DNA of 8,382 nt from Betaproteobacteria bacterium. GTDB taxonomy: Bacteria > Pseudomonadota > Gammaproteobacteria > Burkholderiales > CAIKXV01. Below, one piece after another: positions 1 to 5,851 of this stretch. The stretch's first letter is position 1. The number at the start of each line of letters is the position of its first letter. The notes beneath the pieces are model-generated. The model did not search any database. It was not told where the DNA came from and saw nothing but the letters and a program-made list of their open reading frames with translations. Both the position numbers and the translations under genes were made by a program. The stretch is taken from positions 1 through 8,382 of the forward strand of contig CANGUQ010000149.1 of the NCBI GenBank assembly GCA_947456915.1, written 5' to 3'.

Positions 1-1
1 G

Positions 2-44
2 GCCGCAGGCGGCGACGACACTCTCATCGCCTCCAGCCTGCGGC
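2..44. repeat. Inverted repeat / potential hairpin before the GTG at 47
   Basis: GCCGCAGGC at 2-10 is perfectly complementary to GCCTGCGGC at 36-44, and inside it GGCGA (11-15) pairs with TCGCC (27-31), leaving an 11-nt loop and a 4-nt bulge (32-35). The structure ends two bases before the GTG at 47. There is no T-tract. If the decarboxylase frame really begins upstream this is simply structured coding DNA; if GTG47 is the start, the hairpin would lie in the ribosome-binding region. Confidence 0.45.
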
Positions 45-1405
45 GCGTGCGCTCGCTGTGGACGCGCCTGTCGGGCGCCGGTGCCGAAACGGCGGCAAGC
101 CCCGCCGGCATGACGCGCCGCTCGCTCGACCGGGTGCGCGCAACGCTGCTCGAATGCGCGAACGAGCGCGGCGGCGAAGCCTCGGCACGCGCACGCGCGG
201 CGCAACTCGCCGATGGCTACCTGAAGCTCGATGCGGCGAGCCGGCTCGATGTGCTGCGGCTGCTTGCCACCGAGTTCGGCGCCGATCCGGCGCGGGCCGA
301 GCCGGCGGTCGAAGCCTATCGCCGCGCCATCGGTACCGCAGCACAGCCGCTGGCGGAGGTGGAACTGCGCGAAGCGGTGCGCACGCGGCGCAACGTGATC
401 CTGCGCCAGTTCAACGCGCTGCCCGCCGGCACCAAGTTCCTCGTCGACCTGCGCGCCGAGGTGCTGCGGCAGCTGCCCGGCGAGCCCGCGCTCGCCGCGC
501 TCGATCGCGATCTCGAGCTGCTGCTGCAGAGCTGGTTCGACGTCGGATTCCTGTCGCTCGCGCGCATCAGCTGGGACTCGCCGGCGTCGCTGCTGGAGAA
601 GCTCATCGCCTACGAGGCCGTGCACGAGATCCGCTCGTGGAGCGACCTGCGCAACCGGCTCGACTCGGACCGGCGCTGCTACGCGTTCTTCCACCCGCGC
701 ATGCCCGACGAACCGCTGATCTTCGTCGAGGTGGCGCTCACGCGCGGCCTGTCGGACAACGTGCAGGTACTGCTCGACGAGACCAAGCCGGCGCTCGATC
801 CGCGCGAGGCGGACACCGCGATGTTCTATTCGATCTCCAACACTCAGAGCGGGCTGCGCGGGGTCAGCTTCGGCAACTTCCTGATCAAGCGCGTGGTCGC
901 CGACCTGCAGCGCGACCTGCCGCAGCTGCGGCAGTTCTCGACGCTGTCGCCGATCCCGGGCTTCCGCGCCTGGCTCAGGCGCGCGCAAGACGCGCAGGTC
1001 GTCGGCTCGGCGCGCGAGCGCGAGCTGAAGACGTTCGAGGCGACGTTCCACGAGCGGCTGAGCGCGGCGGCGCTCGCGCGCGCAATCGACTTCACCGCGG
1101 GGGCGAACGACCGGTCGCTGTCGGAGCTGCTCAGGCCGTTCGTGCTGCGCGCGGTCGCGCACTACCTGATCGAAGCGAAGAGCGACGGTCGCACCCACTG
1201 CCCGGTCGCCCGCTTCCACCTGTCGAACGGCGCACGGCTCGAACGGCTGAACTGGCTCGCGGACACCTCACCCAAGGGCATCGCCCAGTCGGCCGGCGTG
1301 ATGGTGAACTACCTGTACCGGCTGCCGCACATCGACGACAACCACGAACGGTTCGCCCGCGAAGCGCTCGTCGTGACCTCCAGCGAGGTACGCCGGCTGC
1401 TCTGA
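2..1405 (+). CDS. Malonyl-CoA decarboxylase (MCD/MatA family), 5' end possibly beyond window
   Basis: Decarboxylates malonyl-CoA to acetyl-CoA and CO2; probably cytoplasmic, as no signal peptide is visible. Numbering here is from the GTG at 47, which gives 452 residues, close to the family length (about 460 for rhizobial MatA, 493 for the human enzyme with its targeting peptide). The N-terminal half is helical; the catalytic acetyltransferase-like half carries the family signatures FFHPRMPDEPLIFVEVAL (about 214-231), SISNTQSGLRGVSFGNF (262-278), FSTLSPIPGF (297-306) and CPVARFHLSNGA (385-396). By comparison with human MCD (Ser329, His423) the catalytic pair should be Ser301 and His391. The frame is open back to base 2 with no stop, no ATG and no Shine-Dalgarno before GTG47, so the true start may lie upstream; I therefore annotate from base 2 as 5'-open. 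The next ATG is at 110. No malonyl-CoA synthetase (matB) or malonate transporter (matC) is visible. Family assignment is secure; physiological substrate source is unknown. Confidence 0.93.
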   Translation, partial: AAGGDDTLIASSLRRVRSLWTRLSGAGAETAASPAGMTRRSLDRVRATLLECANERGGEASARARAAQLADGYLKLDAASRLDVLRLLATEFGADPARAEPAVEAYRRAIGTAAQPLAEVELREAVRTRRNVILRQFNALPAGTKFLVDLRAEVLRQLPGEPALAALDRDLELLLQSWFDVGFLSLARISWDSPASLLEKLIAYEAVHEIRSWSDLRNRLDSDRRCYAFFHPRMPDEPLIFVEVALTRGLSDNVQVLLDETKPALDPREADTAMFYSISNTQSGLRGVSFGNFLIKRVVADLQRDLPQLRQFSTLSPIPGFRAWLRRAQDAQVVGSARERELKTFEATFHERLSAAALARAIDFTAGANDRSLSELLRPFVLRAVAHYLIEAKSDGRTHCPVARFHLSNGARLERLNWLADTSPKGIAQSAGVMVNYLYRLPHIDDNHERFAREALVVTSSEVRRLL

Positions 1406-1413
1406 CCGGCGCC

Positions 1414-1430
1414 GTGCCGCGCGGCGGCAC
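1414..1430. terminator. Possible shared hairpin between convergent genes
   Basis: The 28 bp between the decarboxylase stop (1403-1405) and the murJ stop (1434-1436) contain a perfect 7-bp stem, GTGCCGC (1414-1420) and GCGGCAC (1424-1430), with a 3-nt GCG loop. Its position between two converging stop codons suits a bidirectional terminator, but neither side has the T-run of an intrinsic terminator, so function is uncertain; Rho could be required. Confidence 0.3.
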
Positions 1431-1433
1431 CGG

Positions 1434-2972
1434 CTATCCGGTCACCCGCCGTGCGAACTGCCGCGGCCGCAGACCGAGCGCAGCGAGCGCGGCGAAGTAC
1501 GCGAGCGCTCCGATCGCGCACACCAGCGCGAGCCGCAGCGCCCGGCCAAGGCCGTGAAAAACCAGCCAGTTGCCCGGCGGGCCGGCGGCCCACCAGAGCA
1601 CCGCGCCCATGAGCCCGAGTGCCACCGCGATCTTCAGGCCGAACGCGAGCCAGCCCGGCTGCGGCGTGTAGGCCCCGGCGCGGCGCAGCCCGCGCAGCAG
1701 CAGGAATGCATTGAGGCAGGCCCCGAGCGCGATCGCCAGCGCGAGCCCGGCGTGGGCGAGCGGCACGATGAAGACGAGATTCATCACCTGCGTGGCGGCG
1801 AGCGTGATCAGCGCGATCTTCACCGGGGTGCGCACGTCCTGCCGCGCGTAGAACCCGGGCGCGAGCACCTTCACCATGATCAGGCCGATCAGCCCGACGC
1901 TGTAGGCGACCAGTGCAGCGCGCGTCATCGCCACGTCGCGCGCGTCGAATGCGCCGTAGTGGAACAGCGTCGCCACCAGCGGCGTAGCGAGCACCGCGAG
2001 CGCGACCGCTGCCGGCGCTGCGAGCAGCAGCGTCAGGCGCAGCCCCCAGTCGAGCAGCTGGCTGTACTCCTCGGCGGTGCGATCGGCGTGGCTGCGCGCG
2101 AGGCTGGGCAGCAGGATGGTGCCCAGCGCCACCCCGAGCAGCCCGGTCGGAAACTCCATCAGCCGGTCGGCGTAGTAGAGCCAGGACACGCTGCCGCTCG
2201 CGAGGAACGAAGCGAAGATGGTATTGATCAGCAGGCTGACCTGCCCGACCGAGACGCCGAACAGCGCCGGCCCCATCTGCCGCAGCACGCGGCGCACTCC
2301 CGGGTCGCGGCCGCCCCAGCGCGGGCGCGGCAGCATGCGCAGGCGCGCCAGAAACGGCAACAGGAACGCGAGCTGCAGCGCGCCACCGGCGAACACCGCC
2401 CACGCCAGAGCCTTCACCGGCGGATCGAAGTACGGCGCCAGCCACAGGGCGCAGGCGATGAACGACAGATTGAGCAGCGCCGGGGCGAACGCCGGCATCG
2501 CGAACCGGCTCCACGTATTCAGGATGCCGGCGGCGAGCGCGGTCAGCGAAATGAACAGGATGTACGGAAAGGTGATGCGCAGCAGTTCGACGGTGAGCGC
2601 GAACTTCTCCGGACTGGCCGCGAACCCGGGCGCCGAGAGCCACACGATCGCCGGGGCGGCGAGGATGCCCAGCACCGTCACCACCACCAGCGCCACGGCA
2701 AGCGTGCCCGCGACGTGCGCGACCAGTTCGCGCGCATCGTCCTCGCCGCGGCGGTTGCGGTACTCGGCGAGAATCGGCACGAACGCCTGCGAGAACGCGC
2801 CCTCGGCGAAGATGCGCCGCAGCAGGTTCGGCAGCTTGAAGGCGACGAAGAACGCGTCGGTGAGTGCGCCCGCGCCGAACATGCGCGCGATCAGCAGGTC
2901 GCGCACGAAACCGAGCACGCGTGAGACCAGCGTCATCGAACTCACCGCGCCGAAGGCACGCAGCAGGTTCAT
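1434..2972 (-). CDS. murJ: Lipid II flippase MurJ (MviN)
   Basis: Inner-membrane flippase of the MOP superfamily that moves lipid II, the peptidoglycan precursor, to the periplasmic face. The product has 512 residues, the usual length for the family, with hydrophobic segments along its whole length consistent with the expected 14 helices. The N-terminus is nearly the Escherichia coli sequence: SSMTLVSRVLGF, FGAGALTDAFFVAF and KLPNLLRRIFAEGAFSQAF. Charged residues known to be needed in E. coli MurJ are present at the same numbers: Arg18, Arg24, Asp39, Arg52 and Arg270 (in YYADRLMEFPTG). The ATG at 2972-2970 is the natural start because it gives the exact family N-terminus MNLLRAFGAVSS; no strong Shine-Dalgarno precedes it. 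It is transcribed divergently from rpsT, an arrangement I recall from betaproteobacteria, and convergently with the decarboxylase gene. I see no clear promoter for it in the divergent region. The gene looks intact. Confidence 0.97.
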   Translation of the reverse strand: MNLLRAFGAVSSMTLVSRVLGFVRDLLIARMFGAGALTDAFFVAFKLPNLLRRIFAEGAFSQAFVPILAEYRNRRGEDDARELVAHVAGTLAVALVVVTVLGILAAPAIVWLSAPGFAASPEKFALTVELLRITFPYILFISLTALAAGILNTWSRFAMPAFAPALLNLSFIACALWLAPYFDPPVKALAWAVFAGGALQLAFLLPFLARLRMLPRPRWGGRDPGVRRVLRQMGPALFGVSVGQVSLLINTIFASFLASGSVSWLYYADRLMEFPTGLLGVALGTILLPSLARSHADRTAEEYSQLLDWGLRLTLLLAAPAAVALAVLATPLVATLFHYGAFDARDVAMTRAALVAYSVGLIGLIMVKVLAPGFYARQDVRTPVKIALITLAATQVMNLVFIVPLAHAGLALAIALGACLNAFLLLRGLRRAGAYTPQPGWLAFGLKIAVALGLMGAVLWWAAGPPGNWLVFHGLGRALRLALVCAIGALAYFAALAALGLRPRQFARRVTG

Positions 2973-3080
2973 CGCGCTGCACGCCGGCAGCGGCGGGCGG
3001 CAGCGGGCCCGGGCCGGTCAGGTATCCGCCGCCCCGGCGCCAGCCGCTCGGCGGCGCAGCCGGTCACGGTTTCCGGCGGG

Positions 3081-3109
3081 TTGAATTCCCGCCTGCTCCG
3101 AAGTATCAT
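3081..3109 (+). promoter_or_regulatory. Sigma70-type promoter for rpsT
   Basis: TTGAAT (3081-3086) and TATCAT (3104-3109) are separated by exactly 17 bp, each matching five of six consensus bases (TTGACA, TATAAT). This AT-richer patch stands out in the GC-rich 239-bp divergent region (2973-3211). Transcription would begin near 3116, giving an rpsT leader of about 95 nt. Nothing comparable is visible on the minus strand for murJ, and the rest of the divergent region shows no gene. Confidence 0.75.
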
Positions 3110-3211
3110 CCACGGCTTTTCGCAAGTTTCATCGCGATCGCGGCCGGTCCTGCACCCGCAGCCACCCCCGCGCCGTTGCCCGCCAACCGACCCGTCCGAC
3201 AGAGATACGCC

Positions 3212-3475
3212 GTGGCCAATTCCGCTCAAGCTCGTAAACGCGCCCGCCAGGCCGATGCCCAGCGCGCTCACAACATGACCCTGCGCTCGGCCATGCGCAC
3301 CGCGATCAAGAAGGTGCGGGTCGCGATCGACGCCGGCAACAAGGCCGATGCGCAGGCCGTGTACGCGAGCAGTGTCGCCGTGATCGACCGCATCGCCGAC
3401 AAGGGCATCATCCACAAGAACAAGGCCGCACGGCACAAGAGCCGGCTGTCGGCGGCGGTGAAGGCGCTGGGTTGA
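3212..3475 (+). CDS. rpsT: 30S ribosomal protein S20
   Basis: Primary 16S rRNA-binding protein of the small subunit. The 87-residue, very basic product has the standard S20 length and plan: start region ANSAQARKRARQ, then long helices with RSAMRTAIKKVRVAI (about 25-39) and the conserved tail HKNKAARHKSRLS (68-80). The start is GTG at 3212, chosen because the S20 N-terminus always begins immediately before ANS; the frame runs open further upstream, but that part does not resemble S20 and lies in the promoter region. The only purine-rich element before it is a weak AGAGA (3201-3205). E. coli rpsT likewise uses a rare start (UUG) and is repressed by its own product, so the GTG and the leader of about 95 nt may serve autogenous control here; that is inference. 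An intrinsic terminator follows at 3593-3619, so rpsT is probably mainly monocistronic. Confidence 0.97.
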   Translation: MANSAQARKRARQADAQRAHNMTLRSAMRTAIKKVRVAIDAGNKADAQAVYASSVAVIDRIADKGIIHKNKAARHKSRLSAAVKALG

Positions 3476-3573
3476 CCGGTAGCGCAGGCGCTGGCGTAGG
3501 TAACGCACATCATCGAGTGTAGCAGCCGCGACGACCGAAGCGACGGAGCGGCCGCCACACGACGGTTTCAGGA

Positions 3574-3593
3574 TCGGGTCGCACTCGTCCCGA
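3574..3593 (+). other. Hairpin directly upstream of the rpsT/argD terminator
   Basis: TCGGGTCG (3574-3581) pairs with CGTCCCGA (3586-3593), with a single T-T mismatch and the loop CACT. It abuts the terminator stem and shares base 3593 with it. It could stack on the terminator or be part of an alternative fold of the argD leader; no T-tract of its own. Confidence 0.4.
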
Positions 3594-3619
3594 ACGGCGG
3601 CAGCAGCCGCCGTTTTCAT
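3593..3619 (+). terminator. Intrinsic terminator between rpsT and argD
   Basis: AACGGCGGC (3593-3601) and GCCGCCGTT (3606-3614) form a perfect 9-bp stem with an AGCA loop, running straight into TTTTCATTT. This is a textbook Rho-independent terminator for transcripts coming from rpsT. It ends less than 20 nt before the argD Shine-Dalgarno, so any argD message starting upstream must pass it. Confidence 0.85.
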
Positions 3620-3634
3620 TTGCTCCCAGTCTCC

Positions 3635-3640
3635 GGAGGA
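3635..3640 (+). promoter_or_regulatory. Shine-Dalgarno of argD
   Basis: GGAGGA, with its GGAGG core ending 6 nt before the ATG at 3646. It fixes the argD start and is the strongest ribosome-binding site in the window; the other genes here have weak ones. Confidence 0.85.
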
Positions 3641-3645
3641 CTCCG

Positions 3646-4821
3646 ATGTCCGCCCACCTGATGAACACCTACAAGCGGCTTCCGGTCGCGTTCGTGCGCG
3701 GAGAAGGCGCGTGGCTGTGGGACGAATCCGGCAAACGCTATCTGGATGCGCTCGCCGGCATCGCGGTCAACGGCCTCGGCCACGCGCATCCGCGCCTCGT
3801 CGCGGCCATTGCCGACCAGGCCGCGAAGGTGATCCACACCTCCAACATCTACCGCGTGCTGGAGCAGGAACAGCTCGGCGAGAGGCTCGCGCAGCTCTCC
3901 GGCATGGACAACGCGTTCTTCAACTGCTCGGGTGCCGAGGCGAACGAGACCGCGATCAAGCTCGCGCGCCTGTACGGCCATCAGCGCGGCGTCGAGCTGC
4001 CTACCATCGTCGTGATGGATCGCTCGTGGCACGGACGCACCATCGCGACGCTCTCCGCCACCGGCAACCGCAAGGCACAGGCCGGCTTCGAACCGCTGCT
4101 GGGCGGCTTCGCGCGGGTGCCGTTCAACGACTTCGACGCGGTCAACCGTGTCGCCGAGAACAACGCCAACGTGGTGGCGGTGCTGGTCGAGCCGGTGCAG
4201 GGCGAAGGCGGCATCCAGATCCCGGAGAAGCAGTACCTCTCGCACCTGCGCGAGCTCTGCGACCGCAAGCAGTGGCTGCTGATGCTCGACGAGGTGCAGA
4301 GCGGGATGGGTCGCACCGGCACCTGGTTCGCCTACCAGCACACCGATGTGCTGCCCGACGTGCTGACGCTCGCCAAGGGACTCGCCAACGGCATGCCGAT
4401 CGGTGCCTGTCTCGGCCGCGGCGCTGCGGCCAGGGTATTCGGTCCGGGCACCCACGGCACCACGTTCGGCGGTGGTGCGCTGATCTGCCGCACTGCGCTC
4501 ACCACGCTGGCGATCATCGAGGAAGAAGGCCTGCTCGATCGTGCGCGGGTGCTCGGCGCGCGAATGGTCGGCGCTTTCCGCCAGGCGCTCGCCGGCGTCA
4601 CCGGCGTCACCGAGATCCGCGGCGCGGGACTGATGCTGGGCATCGAACTCGACCGCCCGTGCAACGAACTGGTCGCCCAGGCGCTCGAGGCCGGGCTGCT
4701 GATCAACGTCACCTACGACAACATCGTGCGCCTGCTGCCGCCGCTGGTGCTCTCCGACGAGCAGGCCGATCGCATCGTGGCCATCCTCGCGCCGCTCATC
4801 CGCGGCTTCCTCCAGCGCTAG
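3646..4821 (+). CDS. argD: Acetylornithine / succinyldiaminopimelate aminotransferase
   Basis: PLP-dependent class III aminotransferase. It converts N-acetylglutamate semialdehyde to N2-acetylornithine using glutamate, and in many bacteria also acts in diaminopimelate (lysine) synthesis. The 391 residues match the usual ArgD length. Visible features: substrate-entry region RYLDALAGIAVNGLGHAHPR (about 31-50), cofactor phosphate-binding SGAEANETAIKLAR (95-108), SWHGRTIATLSATG (127-140), VEPVQGEGGI (181-190), LDEVQSGMGRTG (214-225; Asp215 contacts the pyridine nitrogen) and LAKGLANGMPIGA (242-254; Lys244 is the Schiff-base lysine). One oddity: the segment normally written TFGGNPLAC reads TFGGGALIC (273-281). 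Start set by GGAGGA. It is followed after 70 nt by argF on the same strand, so co-transcription is likely. Succinylornithine or GABA aminotransferase are less likely alternatives given the argF/argG context. Confidence 0.95.
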   Translation: MSAHLMNTYKRLPVAFVRGEGAWLWDESGKRYLDALAGIAVNGLGHAHPRLVAAIADQAAKVIHTSNIYRVLEQEQLGERLAQLSGMDNAFFNCSGAEANETAIKLARLYGHQRGVELPTIVVMDRSWHGRTIATLSATGNRKAQAGFEPLLGGFARVPFNDFDAVNRVAENNANVVAVLVEPVQGEGGIQIPEKQYLSHLRELCDRKQWLLMLDEVQSGMGRTGTWFAYQHTDVLPDVLTLAKGLANGMPIGACLGRGAAARVFGPGTHGTTFGGGALICRTALTTLAIIEEEGLLDRARVLGARMVGAFRQALAGVTGVTEIRGAGLMLGIELDRPCNELVAQALEAGLLINVTYDNIVRLLPPLVLSDEQADRIVAILAPLIRGFLQR

Positions 4822-4848
4822 TCCGCGCCGCGCCCTCCGGCGTCACCG

Positions 4849-4862
4849 GCGGCCGCGGCCGC
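4849..4862. repeat. 14-bp perfect palindrome in the argD-argF gap
   Basis: GCGGCCGCGGCCGC reads identically on both strands, inside the 70-nt gap between argD and argF and 29 nt before the argF start. It could fold in RNA or bind a dimeric protein, but in DNA this rich in G and C a chance origin is quite possible. No T-tract follows. Confidence 0.4.
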
Positions 4863-4891
4863 TGCGACCCGGGCGCACCGCCCAGCCGATC

Positions 4892-5815
4892 GTGAACCCG
4901 ATCAAGCACTACCTCACCTTCCTCGACTTCACCCGCGACGAGTACGAGTACCTGTTCGCGCGGGCGGCGTGGATCAAGGCCGAATTCAAGGCCTACCGGC
5001 GCTACTGGCCGCTCGCGGACCGCTCGCTGGCGATGATCTTCGAGAAGGCGAGCACGCGCACGCGGCTGTCGTTCGAGGCCGGCATGCAGCAGCTGGGCGG
5101 CATCGCGATCTACCTCAACACGCGCGACACGCAGCTCGGGCGCGGCGAGCCGGTCGAGGACATGGCGAACGTGGTCTCGCGCATGGTCGACATCGTGATG
5201 ATCCGCACCTTCGGCCAGGACATCGTCGAGCGCTTCGCGAAAGTCTCGCGCGTGCCGGTGATCAACGGGCTCACCAACGAATACCATCCCTGCCAGATCC
5301 TCGGCGACATCTTCACCTACATCGAGCATCGCGGCCCGATCCAGGGCAGGACGGTGGCGTGGATCGGCGACTCGAACAACGTCTGCAACACGTGGCTGCA
5401 GGCAGCCACCGTGCTCGACTTCAACGTGCACGTGTCGACACCGCCCGGCTACGAGGTCGAGGCCGAGCGCGCCGGCATCTACGACACGACGCACTTCGAG
5501 CAGTTCGCCGATCCGATGGACGCCGCCCGCGGCGCCGACCTGATCACCACCGATGTCTGGACCAGCATGGGGTTCGAGGCGGAGAACGCGCAACGCATGA
5601 AGGCGTTCGAGGACTGGTGCGTCGACGCCGAGATGATGAAGGCGGCGGCGCCCGACGCGCTGTTCATGCACTGCCTGCCGGCGCACCGCGGCGAGGAGGT
5701 GACTGCCGAGGTGATCGACGGCCCGCAGAGCGTGGTCTGGGACGAGGCGGAGAACCGCATGCACGTGCAGAAGGCGCTGCTCGAGTACCTGCTGCTCGGC
5801 CGCGTGGACGGCTGA
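4892..5815 (+). CDS. argF: Ornithine carbamoyltransferase (anabolic type)
   Basis: Transfers the carbamoyl group from carbamoyl phosphate to ornithine to give citrulline; cytoplasmic, normally a homotrimer. The 307 residues match the family's usual 300-335. All signatures are present: carbamoyl-phosphate loop FEKASTRTR (50-58, with Ser54-Thr-Arg-Thr-Arg58), Arg105 in MIRTFGQ, HPCQ (132-135), the ornithine-binding TTDVWTSMG (219-227) and MHCLPAHRGEEV (259-270, with Cys261). Start is GTG at 4892: it gives the standard N-terminus NPIKHYLTFLDF, no ATG occurs in frame nearby, and there is no recognisable Shine-Dalgarno, so translation may be weak or coupled. It lies 70 nt after argD. A catabolic enzyme (arcB) is less likely because arcA and arcC are absent and biosynthetic genes flank it. 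Confidence 0.96.
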   Translation: MNPIKHYLTFLDFTRDEYEYLFARAAWIKAEFKAYRRYWPLADRSLAMIFEKASTRTRLSFEAGMQQLGGIAIYLNTRDTQLGRGEPVEDMANVVSRMVDIVMIRTFGQDIVERFAKVSRVPVINGLTNEYHPCQILGDIFTYIEHRGPIQGRTVAWIGDSNNVCNTWLQAATVLDFNVHVSTPPGYEVEAERAGIYDTTHFEQFADPMDAARGADLITTDVWTSMGFEAENAQRMKAFEDWCVDAEMMKAAAPDALFMHCLPAHRGEEVTAEVIDGPQSVVWDEAENRMHVQKALLEYLLLGRVDG

Positions 5816-5851
5816 GCGCGGGGTCGCAACGTGCGCAGGGATCCAGACCAG

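Noticed and set aside
1554..2924. Long plus-strand open frame opposite murJ, rich in Gln, Arg and His
   Set aside because: Antisense shadow of murJ; composition driven by GC-rich codons of the opposite strand, no domain or ribosome-binding site.
1309..2982. Long minus-strand frame overlapping all of murJ in another phase
   Set aside because: Arg/Ala-rich shadow without recognisable domains; MurJ in the true frame matches the family from first to last residue.
2864..3211. Upstream in-frame extension of rpsT
   Set aside because: The extension crosses the promoter and the murJ start, has no similarity to S20, and would make the protein more than twice the normal length.
3472..3502. TTGACC (3472-3477) with TAGGTA (3497-3502) as a promoter for argD
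   Set aside because: The spacer is 19 bp, the -10 match is poor and the -35 overlaps the rpsT stop codon; too weak to annotate, though some upstream promoter may be needed for argD.
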